Origin: Apostichopus japonicus
Lineage: Eukaryota; Echinodermata; Holothuroidea; Aspidochirotida; Stichopodidae
Assembly: GCF_037975245.1 (NCBI RefSeq)
Contig: NC_092562.1
Span: forward strand, 25,293,054-25,357,053
DNA: 64,000 bases
Direction of reading: 5' to 3'
Every line of letters starts with the position of its first letter. The stretch's first letter is position 1. The notes beneath the pieces were generated by a model. That model ran no database searches. It was not told the origin of the DNA and worked only from the letters and a program-made list of their open reading frames with translations. The position numbers and the translations under genes are program-made. Shown one piece after another: positions 1 to 12,000 of this stretch.

Positions 1-739
1 GTATTCAATAGACGATCAATCAATATTTTTTTCACATCTGTTAACTATAACATATGATCTTGGTTAGTATATTCCACACAGAAAATTAAATAGTGTACTT
101 GATCTGAATTGCAATTAACGCACATAACCGCGTAACTGTTGACAATTTGAAGAACGTGTTGACATCGCCTGCAACAATTAATGTCGTATGCCAGGGCCCC
201 GCCCCCTCCCCACAAGAAGGCTATGTCTGGCCAAGGTTTTCGAAGGATTTTTTTTAAGTAATGTGGTTTTCAGTTGATGCATTTTATTTGTCTTTCTTAA
301 TTCTGGAATGTATTCGCAGTGATTGCCGATCATTTCATGCTTGATAATGATTTATCCCCTCCCCATCCATTCCCATATCAGATCCAAAAGTGAAATAAGG
401 CTTTTAGTCAGCTGAAAGTCTGAAACGTACGTAATGTAGACAATTATGCAGCTACATACAGAAAGTTTAAATCTCGATTCATGCTTAGCGACAAATGCCG
501 GGGGCGCTATCAATCAAAATGTAAATCAAAATGTCAGAGATATGCGCGTTTAAAGAAGCCAACACACTAGCCTAAAGCGTGATATTTCTTCCGTTTAACT
601 AACCTAGGAACACGCGCTTCCGCGTTTGACTGTATCCAGCAAAGGCCTAGTGACTTCATCACATGTCATGCAAATACACATGTTGAGTCTAGTAATGTAC
701 ATGGCCACAGACTTAGCGCGTAGCCCTAGTAATACGGTG
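1..739. other. Intergenic DNA with no recognisable gene
   Basis: AT-rich sequence without a supported exon on either strand. It contains a short C-run near 195-212 and nothing else I can name. It lies upstream of the putative promoter at 740-913. Confidence 0.5.
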
Positions 740-913
740 TTGCTATAGATGACGTCACAGAAGGTATCGCCTTATTAACGACAGCTGATTGGTCTAAAGT
801 TGACGCACTGGTTGTATGCTAAAAAAACAATGTTATTCCTTCATATATTGCCAACGATATACATAGCAGAGGCACGTAAAATGAAGTTTCTTCATCGAAA
901 AACATAGATTTAC
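740..913 (+). promoter_or_regulatory. Probable promoter and non-coding first exon of the 2494-aa coiled-coil gene
   Basis: A full cAMP-response-element palindrome (TGACGTCA) lies at 750-757 and an inverted CCAAT box (ATTGG) at 788-792. A consensus splice donor, TAC|GTAAGT, falls at 914, so a 5'UTR exon probably starts somewhere between 800 and 880 and ends at 913. It would splice to the acceptor at 3020 just before the first coding ATG. If so, the leader holds an eight-codon upstream ORF at 881-907 (ATG to TAG). The motifs are seen; the transcription start and the exon are inferred. Confidence 0.4.
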
Positions 914-1287
914 GTAAGTTTTGTATTTAATTCTTTTAAATAAATTGGTACAAAGTTGACTATGTCTGGAATAAACCAAATTTGCACTGTCAAATTAGTA
1001 AAAGCTCAACGGTAGTGGTCGCATGCACGTTTTTGAAGATTTTGGGTATACATGTAGGCCATACCATATCATAGTTTACACGTTACAGAAGGCCGTTTCA
1101 GTGCACGGTGAACCAAATTGCTGATCAATGGCAATGGAATTCACTTAAAAAACGAACACAAGAGATGTCATTGTCATTTCTACTCATTTGTGTAATTCGC
1201 TAACTGTTAAAAGGGGATTCAAAGCTGATGCAGGAGGTGATAAATATAAGCCTTCATAGGCCTACATATTGACACACACACGTTTAT

Positions 1288-1850
1288 CAGGGGCGTAGCG
1301 AGCGGGGGGGTGTGGGGGGGTGTCACACCCCCCCAATAATTTGGTCGCTGTCGGCAAATTTTGGGTCTGTCGGCAAAAGGAGAAAAGGTGAAGAGAGCGG
1401 AAGGGGAAGAAAGAAGGAAAGCTGAATAGAGAAAAGGAGAACGGGAGCTTCTTCTGTGCCAAATTTGACTTAAAATATGCACCAGATTGCATCTAAGGAC
1501 GTTTTAAAACTAAAAATTTTCCAAAGGGGAGGGGGACACCCCCTCCACTTAGACCCCTTCCCCATTTCAGTCACCACTTCCAGATCAGTCGGCAAATCAA
1601 AATTTGACTTAAAATACACACCAGATTGCATCTAAGGACGTTTCAACACTAAAAATTTTCCAAAGGGGAGGGGGAGACCCCCTCCCCTTAGACCCCTCCC
1701 CCATTTCAGTCACCACTTCCGGATCCGTCGGCAAATCAAATTTGACTTAAAATATGCACCAGATTGCATCTAAGGACGTTTCAAAACTAAAAAATTGCCA
1801 AAGGGGAGGGGGACACCCCCTCCCCTTAGACCCCTCCCCCATTTCAGATT
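1288..1850. repeat. Transposon relic with three tandem ~138-bp units
   Basis: The segment opens with the terminal motif CAGGGGCGTAGC (1288-1299), which recurs at 27617, 41456 and 60799 and inverted at 41383. From about 1461 a unit of about 138 bp is repeated three times (starts near 1461, 1600 and 1738). Each unit runs from a TTTGACTTAAAATA-type start through a GGGGAGGGGGA/CCCCCTCC stretch to a CCATTTCAG end. It lies in the first intron of the plus-strand gene. The family is not identified. Confidence 0.6.
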
Positions 1851-3021
1851 ATTATCCTGGATAAAATGAAATACAAACGTTTTAATTTAAACTTTTTAGT
1901 TCAGTCTCTCATAGAATTATATTAAGCAGTGGTATCTTGAATGTTGACTATTTACACAATTGTATGGAGAATCACAAGAGTAAAGATGCAATGTTGCCCA
2001 CCCAGTAAATTAGAAAGTAGCCACTGGGAAAGGCAAATTAACGCTGTCCATCCTGTCATTTTTGTTGTTGAATTTTTCTAAAAGGGATTGTGGGAGGGTA
2101 GTGGTACCACATTTCTTTGGTTGAAAAGCAAGACACCATGTGCTGGGAGAGGGGTCTAAGCTGTCTTCCTACCCTTGCAGGAAACTTGGATTTTGGAAAA
2201 GGGCTATATACCAAATGGTGGCATATTTACAACATTATATACCTACAAACAATACCAAAGTAGTATAGCAAAATGGCTACATTAACCTTAGCTTACATAC
2301 ATACTGTCATCAAACATGTTTGCATGCAGAAAACAGGTTTATCTAGCTTCCCAAATGGTCACATAAAATGATGTACACAACAATAGCACTTTGTTTGACC
2401 ATTGAGAAAAACAGTGATATTTTAAAACTTGAAAAATAACTGTACTGAGAAAATCGGGATAACTTAGTTTGCTGGTGGGACAAATATTTTCCTGATGAAT
2501 GGTAGTGTATGCATGGTAACTTTGAGGTGTGTGTCTGGGGTGGGGGTGGGGTAGGAGAATAGAGTGCCTCCAATGTTCCAACTGTGGATTTTGTGTTGAA
2601 TAGCTGTTATGTATAACATTTCAGAAATTCAAAGACTAATTAGCTATAACTTACCTCACCTGGGATATGGTATTGTGGTAGTGTGTCATGTAGGATAATT
2701 TTTGCCCATGTCTCTATGCTCCATGACACACAAAAACCAATGGACTGTGTCATATAGTTGATGGTAATCTAACATAAATAAATGCAGTTGCCCACCTTCA
2801 TTTTTACTAGTTGAGTGTGGAATGGTCTACTAAAGCAAAATTGGCTTGAAGCACTATATTGATGGGGAGAAGTGCGTGTGTGGGTGTGTGAGGGGGGGGG
2901 GTGCTGCTCTTCTTTATAATATGCAGTGTGTTAATTCTTAAAATGAAACATCTGGTCACATTCCATCTCGACCTTGTTGAAGAAAGAAGACATTAACCTT
3001 TATCCAATCTTTATCTGCAGA

Positions 3022-6000
3022 ATGAGTTCCAGATTTGGTCAACTCCCCAGCCTAGGGGGAGGTTCATCATCAGTCATGCGCCAAGCACCTCTTGCACCAA
3101 TATCAGCCTCAAGAAATCTGTAAGTCTAAAATCTTTATGCTGCTAAGATAATCAGTAATAGTAATTCTGACTTAAAACTTCATTAACTGATCATTACTGG
3201 TAACAGGGATGGAGAGGGAAGGGGGCGTGATTCATGAAATGTGCATTATCCTTATTTATACAAAACAAATGTAGATTTTAATGAAGGTCATTATTACTAT
3301 TTTTTTAATTTAGTACAAGGATCTTAAACATTAACCTATGTGGGAGCTGTAAAGTTACACTTGGATCTGTGCATGGTACTGATTCAACTATTTTCACCCT
3401 TCACATTGTACTTCATACAACTGTATTGCTTGAAATGTAATCTCTCATGCCTGCAAATTAAATAACTGCAGAGTACATTACTATGTTATTATTGTGCCAT
3501 GATAGTGTTTCACTTTTCGAAAAAGATAAGTCTATGCAGTACAATGATCTTGTTACCGATGAATGAGAGAATGTACTCCCTCTGTAATAGTACACCGTTG
3601 CATGACCGTCTAGCTATTGGCCAGTGTGGTGCATTTCAGTGGTTGAGACGTTCCGTTGAGGTTATTAATTCTTAATAATTCTTAATAATTAGAAATTACC
3701 AAGATTTGGCGTTTTGTGTTTCTAACAGTATGAAGCAGTACTGTAGTCACATAAATAGCAGGGTTGAGCAAAATATCCAGACCAGGTTTCATAAAGTTAA
3801 CACCCTAATAACAAATTCAAAATGGAGTATTGCACCAGATATGCTGAAAAAAATAAAATAATGGTCACCTATTCTCAAATTTTAACAAGTACTTTTCGCC
3901 CACTCTTAAAGTAGTAAACCACACAACTAACATATTTAAAAGCCTATTTTAATACTTTCTATTGGCAAGGACTAATATTGAGGATCAGGTCACTTAGGAA
4001 AATACTGTGAAAACTTCTAGCCACTTTTATCATGATCAAATTTAGGGGCAACACTGTTGACCATCAAGATAGGTGTCACCTTGTTTGCCAAAGGAATATC
4101 CTGTTATTAACGGCCACAAATAGTGAATATGCAAAACTGCAGTGGTCAGCTTTAAAGGCATTGAAGACTCGCCCCAAACCGTGTGCGGCCATCTTTCCGT
4201 TGCTTGCAAATGATGTTTTGTTCGTGTTGCTACAAAATGCAGACAGTACAGTAATGAAACGTGACACCTTGTTATCTTTAGCTGGACCTGAGATGTCCAT
4301 CGCTGTATGGTTTGTACACTGTGCTGTGGGTATTGACCGCAGCTGTATGTACTGACTGTACACTAGTGCCTAATTACCGATGGTAGCAAGCTGTGTGTGT
4401 GTATTTTCTGGGATCGATGGTGGTGTTTAACACTTCTGTTACACCTCATTCGAAACTAGGTCAGATTACCGGCATTAGACGTTTCTTTTTGCACGAGTCT
4501 TCACACCCTTTAAGTAACAATTTGCTGCATCTGACTATTGCTCCATGATATGTGAATTGTGAAACTCAAACTTTAATGCCATTAAATATTCTCTTGCAGG
4601 GTTGGTAATCCTTTACAATCACATAACACCCAACCAGGGCTTCAAGCTCGCAAGGAACAAGGCAGCCGATTCAGTAAGTACCACATATAATTTGCAGTAC
4701 TTTGCTAAATTACTTCATGCAAAAGTTTATGACAATCAGGGACTCATATAGGTAATAAATATAGTAATATTGTGTTATCATTTGGATAAGCTATTGAAGA
4801 TAGTGTTAAAACTTTAGCCTTTCTGTTTGATTGTTATAAAGGTGAAGTTTATGGAAATAGAGAGCCCATTAAACCCATTGAAATCTTTATGAAGACTGTT
4901 TTACAAGTAATTTTAATTTAACTTAACTCTACATGACCAACGGTACAAAAGCTAACACCAGCTCACTTTCATCAACCAGCACACTGATTTATTACCTCCA
5001 CAAGGGTGAAAATAAGTGGGCACCAGGTGCCGAACAGCACCCATAACGTCCCAACTTGTGCCCAGATATGTCATAAACAAATAGATCTACCAAAATCACA
5101 AGTCAATTTTTCTAAAGTCAAGGCCAAAGTCACAAGTCATTTCCATTAATTGCAAGTCACGACACTGAATACAGTATGAAAATATACTGTACCTCTCACT
5201 GAATACAGTATGAAAATATACCTCTCACTGAAAACAGTATGAAAATATACACCTCACTGAGGGAGGGGAGGTGTGGGGGGAATGGGGGGTGGGAGGGGGA
5301 GGGGTAGGTTGTCATTCGACCTGAAATTATACACTGCTCTTTTTAACAATCAACTCATCATGATTTATGACACATATAAGCACACAACTTAAGCACTCTG
5401 CATACATCATGTCCCTAAAGAGAACAAATAATAGATTAAGCTATTGATTTTAAGATAATGAAAGTGAATAACCTAGCATATTAGACACAGTATATGAATA
5501 AATGTATAAATATATATAAATTTCATATGATGCAATATTGCGATTTTATTTGTAATGCCATATAACGCTCCAGTAGGCTCTCACTAATTTTTATAGTGAA
5601 TTTATGCCATGGTAGCCAATACCAGACTACAATATGCTAGAATATTCTAAAGTATACTGACAATACATTTTGAACTACTCTTACAGTAAAAAAAAAGGTC
5701 GGTCATTGTATATTAAATGTAAGTGATGCTGAGAACAAACCAAACAGAAAATCTCATTTGATTGACAGGTAACACTGATCGTTAAATAATTTTAGAGTCT
5801 GCAGTTATTCATATTCAAACCATACACGTTTTTCCATATTCCTTTGGACAATATACTGTTTCTGAAGGTGGTAATACAGAAACTTGGGAATCTGACAAAC
5901 ATCTTTTTATAGGAACTTGGAAGGCATCTCATTGTTATGCTGTGCTACATAGCACCACCAAATACTGGCCTCAAAGGATGGCCTCAAAATTTACACTTCT

Positions 6001-9000
6001 CCCTTTAAGTGTAAAGTGTAGGTGTGAGCCCCTGCTTTCTTGTCAGTATGGGGGGGGGGGGTGGTCAGCAATAACCATTCCCCAAATTTCTTGAGCAAAA
6101 AATATGGTCACCTTAATTTAGTGGTGTGTCAAAAGCAAAATTTGGTAAATATAGCAAAAACAGCACAAAGTGGTTTAACTTTCCCAAATATCTAGGGCAG
6201 TGTCAAAATTCAGTTGAAAACTTCCCTTAGTTTTGTGTACGAAGTATGTGGAAGCAGGATAGAGGAAACAGAATTTGTCTCTTACAGTATTGAAAAACAA
6301 TATGACTAAAAATTAAAATAAGAAGCATCAAAAAAACTTGAAACCTAGAAAATGAGAGTGTCAAAATACCCTGTGAAACACTAGCCAAGCACATCAAATA
6401 AAACAACTGCACTTTTCTTCCCTTACAGCCTCAATATCTGGACCTCCAGCTTTCAAGGATGGAAGACAGTCCATGCTTAGTAGATCCAAAGTTCCACCAC
6501 CCCTGGCTCCTGTTAAAGGCAGAGGGAGACCACAGCAAGGAGGTCACATGACACCAAACAGAAAACAACCTCCAAGTGGTATATCTTTCCAGTCATCAGT
6601 ACTTCATGTCCACCGAGACAGCAATGATGATGACAGTGAGGTAATAATGATTGGAGGTCCGACGCAACCAAGGCCAATGTTGCATCCCTTGTCAACCGAA
6701 GACTCCAGTCGAGCAACTCCATCCAGAGGTGTTCAAGGCTTAAGGGGACTGAGGGAGATGAGAAATTCATCCCCTAATCTACCTTCACCTCCTAACACTG
6801 GAAGGGGTGCCTCGTTGATGCCAGTAAAGAGTGAGGTGAAACCTGAGAAAGGAAAGAAGAAGAAGAATAAATCCAAAAAGAAGGCAAAAAAAGATGGCAC
6901 TCTTGTAATGGCAAATGCACAAAAGCCAGTTGGCCAATTACAGCCACTGAGACCAATCCAAAATGCAGGATCGCATGCAGCCTTGACACCTATCAAGTCA
7001 CCAGCCATGGCTGCAGACATCGAATTCTTCAAGAGCATTGGTAGTAGAAAGACGACAGATCAACCAGGTAGTCCACGGTCATCAACGTCTGTTTCCATTG
7101 ATGGTAGGCGGAGCCTTACTCCAGCAACACCATTTCAACAACCAAATCTTCAACCCATCGGGTCACCCTTGTCGACATCATCTTTGCAAGTTTCAAGTGT
7201 GGACCTTCAGATGCTTGCAAGCCCCAGAGAACCACTCTCTCCTAACAACAGAGCATCAACTTTACAAGCAACTGTGAACTCTACTGTTTCACCAAGAAAT
7301 TTCCAACAAAGGCCACCTGTACCGATTGAAGATATTGAAATCTTCACTGGTCCTCGAGAAAAACTTGCTCCAGTTAGAGCAGCAGCTTTTATGCAAACAC
7401 CTCTGAAGGCTATTGGTGCTTCACAAGGTCAGGAACATGAGATGGAAAATTTACCTTCTCCACGTCGAGGCACGCTTGCACCAATAGCCCAAAACAAGCC
7501 ACCTACTTCAGTGGGCATGAACAGCGCCCTTGGACCTATTTCTCACAGAGCTCAGACCAGTACACTTTCAGAAGACTCTCCAATTGGTCAAGTCAAAGTG
7601 AATCCAGTTGGTAACAGCAGGAACATCATCAATGCACAGAGTAAGTCTCTAGAAGAAAAGAGACCCTTTGGGACAGGCACACAGGGAGGTCTTGGTCAAG
7701 GTTCTCTAAAGAGAGGTCCAGCCACTAACCCAATTCAGTCTGCACAGGAAGTGACAAGTAAGTCATACCAGCCTCCATTCAAGATGGGAAGGAGACGGCA
7801 AACCAGCGACTTCTATGACAGCACTCCAGAGGACACTGATGAAGAAGATGCCATTCACGATGAAATGTATGCCTTCGCAGGATCATCTCCAAGACAAACA
7901 AGTCCTCATTGGGAGTCCCCAACCAGTTATGGAACAACCAGGGCAGATATTATTCAGGGAAATAAAAGCAGAACTGTACCAGTAAATACGCAACTTGCCA
8001 TTGTGAAGCGCTGCAGTACAACTGGCAGTGAGGGAGGTACGAAAGTTGAGTTTTTTAGAGTCCTAGATGAGGAAGTCCCAGGAGGCGACCTTTGTGATGA
8101 TAACACTGCTGCGCTCACCCCCAGTTCATCAAGAAACACAGCTAAGTCAAAGCAGAAGCAACACCATCCTGTTGACTCTAGCGATGAGAGTTCCAAAAGT
8201 TTTGTCTTTGAATCACCAAGTACTCATCATTCATACCACACAAGTGATGAAGACACTGATGTATATGATTCACCAACACAAGAAGAAAGTGAACCAGAAG
8301 AGATCAAAGGTGAAACTTACCTCGACAAGCTTAGAAAAAAGCTATTGAAAGACTCAGAAGATCAAGACGATAAACCTCAGAACACAGACCTGGGAAGAAA
8401 TGCACAATCCCTCAAGCAGGCACAACAGTTAGACACATCGCTGGAACAACCAACTAAAAGAGATATGTATAATGCAATGGTTGCTGCAATTGCTAGAGAG
8501 ATTGATGAAGCTGACAACAAAAACCTTAATGAGCAAACCAAGTTGGCAAAGGAAGTCGATCCAAATTATACTTCTGGTGGAAGCAAAGATTCCTTTTCCA
8601 AAGAACTCACTTTTGAAGAGTCAACAGATACAGAGAACATGAGATCTGATGCAGTTAATGGGGCTATTCCGCTACAACACAATGCTAAGACATCCTTCAC
8701 AGCAAACAACATGTCTTCTACATCTAATAACAAACCTGAAACACAAAACATTGGGAACCTAGAGAAGAAAGATATTGCAGCAAAAGTTATGCAGACTAAA
8801 CCAAGCATGGCAGAAGCAACAAATCTCAAAGCAAGCACAACCTCCAGTGGGACACAATGTTTTCCAACAATGCTTAGCAGACCGATGCCTCAACAGAAGT
8901 ACACTCCAGCTCAACAGAAGATAGCCACTGGCACAAAAGAGCCGGGGTTTTCACCAGTATCTCTTCAACAATCCTCCGCCAATGCCAAAGTGCCCACAGC

Positions 9001-12000
9001 CAATGAATCAAACACTGAAGAAACTTTAACCAAGGTTCAAGAGGCAGAAATAACAATTGGCACATCAAGTACTGGGTCAAAGTGTTTTCCAACAATGCTG
9101 AGCAGAGCAACACCTCTACAGAAGAACACTCCAGCTCCTCAGCAGCCTGAAATTGTCAGAAACGGGCAAACAGCTTCAATTTCCCAAGACTCATCTGCCA
9201 ATGTCAATGCACCATCATCCAAGAAAGTAGAAAATTCCACCAAAACAGATAATGCAGCAACATCAAAAGACCAGCTTGGCACCTCAAGTGGGTCAAATTG
9301 TTTTCCAACGATGATTAGCAGAGCAACACCTCTACAGAAGAACACTCCAGCTCGTCAGCAGATTGAAAATGGTGCAAAAGGGCTAACACCAATCTCTATT
9401 TCACAATCCTCTGGTACAGGACTACCAGCCAAACAACCAAACACTGATGGAACTGTCACAAAGGAAGGAACTGCCACAGGGTCTACTGTTGTTGCATCAA
9501 CTGCAAGGGAACCTGTTAACAAAGGACCCTTTGCAGATGGATGTTACCCCAATGGAGGTAATGCAAAACAACCAAGTACCACAAGATCTGAAAATAATAC
9601 CACTGTGTCTACTGCTAATAGGCCAACAACCAATGGAAATATTGGAAATGGGAATACTATAGACAGGCCAGCTATCAAGGGGTCAGCTGCCAAAAGCACC
9701 CTTACCACAGAAGTAAGTCTTACGCCTATCACAAACGGACCAAGTGTCACAGGACATGTGACAACAGTTAAGGGACCTATCACCAAAGGACCAACTGCAA
9801 AATTACCAATTAAGAAAGAGTCCATGGCTAATGGGTCAATGACAAATGAAGGCACTGCACAGGGATCAATTACTGTAGGCCCTGCTACCAAAGGCACTGT
9901 GGCAAAAGGACAAACCACCAAAGGCCCCACAGCCAAACCAGCAAATAGCCAAGGGATGACCTTAAAAGACACAGTGACATCAACTGCACAAGAAGCAAGA
10001 AATGCTCCCACGAAGAAGCAAACCATATCTGTCACAGGAGAACTTGATTCACCATCTAAAACAAGGGAAGACATCAAAAATAGAGGAAATAAGCAGGTTA
10101 ACAGTAATGAAAAGCCAGCAGAATCACATGAAGACACATCTCGTAGGTCACAAAGCCTCTCCAACAACACAGAAGCCCAAATAAGCCACACCAAAGAAGT
10201 TGAAGCAACAAAGGATCATGTTGAAAGTTTGAAACAAAGAACAACAGAGCAGGAGTGTAATCAAACTGATGGCACAGATTCCGAAATATCCATACAAGAA
10301 ACTGAAGATGCTGAAACATCTCTCATAACTTCCATGATTGTTGAGAAAACTCAATCTGGAGAATGCAACACTAGCATCCAAAGCGGTGATGGCAATGGAA
10401 ATGTCACACAACATATTAGAACCTCAACTTCAGAAAAGTCTCACATGAGCTATACCAGCTGCAACTCTCACACTTCCAGTCACCACAGAAGCAGTCACTC
10501 TGGTAGAACAGGACATAGCCATAGAAGGAGAAGTAAAGAATCTCTCACTACTAACTGTAGAAGCGTTTATTCTGAGGGCACTAGAAGTTCTCATTGTGAA
10601 GATACTTGCTGTAACAGATCTCAACACTATTGCTGCAGAAGCAGAAGCGGAAGCAGCCAGTTAAGTAGATCTGGAAAGAGTGTTTACCACAGTCAGCGCT
10701 CCAGAAGATCACAGAATGATTGTTGCAGGAAACATGATGACACAAACGACTGGCACAGAAACACCAGTGGAAGTGCACTTTCGGATGAAAGCCAAGAGAG
10801 TTCTCCAAGAGACAGCTGTACATGTATGCATTGCAACCAGAAACGACTAAGAAGCAGGGATTGCAGAAGCATTAGTGGATGCAATTATTCTGGTGCAAGT
10901 AACAAAGGCTGGGATGATTACGAAAGTAACCGATCAACAACATACATGAGCCGATCTCAGCAAGAAAAAAGGGGTGGTGAGTGTGAAATGCTCCCACCTG
11001 AAGTCAAACAAACGGTTGGAAAGCATAGTAGACACACAGCCAAACAGGCTCGCAACAGAAACTGTTCAGATTTGGATGTCAATGTTTCAAGTAGCCAACA
11101 AACCATTTCAAATGGAAGTGATATGACCAGTGCATTCTCCAGTGATGTCGCCAAGTCAACAGATGTTCAGAAAAGGGGTTCAATGACATCAAAAAGGATT
11201 GCAGCAAACAGTGGTAACAGTACTGATGTCTCTGCATCTTCTGTTAAAAGTGAGACTTGTCCAATAAGTCCCATCAGTTTCAAGTCAGACATGTCTGGTC
11301 ACAGGATTCGTAAAAACAAAAGAGATGTCAAGAACAGCCATCGGTCTTCTAACGAGAAGAGGAAACACACTCATCGAAACCTACCAGAAAGAAACTATAA
11401 CCAAGCAGTAAATGACCTCAGAGATAGAGTACCAATAAAAGTATCACACAATAGTACAGAAGCAGACACCAAGCAAGCTGTCAAATCAAGAAAAAGTAAG
11501 GCCATAGGACAACTCACACCAGACTATCTGTATACAGCAACGGAGGAAGTACCTAGAGATAGGCAGTATATCACAAAACAGAAATCAATAGAATCTTGGT
11601 TGAGAGAAAGTACCCAGTCGGTTTCATTTACAAAAGAATCTGCTTCTTCAATTGAACCATGTCCAGTGTCATCACAAGAGGGTGTCACCATTTCTAACGA
11701 CTCTCTAAGTCTGATGAATGTGAGTGATGAACAGCTGCATCAAACTGGAGAATTTGAGCATCAAACTGGAGAATGTGAAAGCAGCTGTAAGCAAGATGAG
11801 ACTGACATCAGAGATGGTGCCTACTCTTCAAATGATGCCAACATTTTGAAATCTTCCAAAGATATGAAGATGGCATTAAAGTTAGTCAAACTGGGTCTCA
11901 TCGAAACAACAAGTGACTTTGAAGAATACAAACACAAACTCCTCATGGATGAGGTTCAAAGGCGGGAATTTTCACTTAAGGATGCTCCCTCTGCAAAAAC

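Noticed and set aside
4032-4363. Overlapping ORFs of 107 and 95 codons in an intron
   Set aside because: They run into the TTAA-flanked miniature element at 4152-4513 and have no known domain.
9544-10194. 216-codon minus-strand ORF
   Set aside because: Antisense to the Thr/Lys/Gly-repeat part of the large plus-strand exon; hydrophobic composition is the mirror of that repeat.
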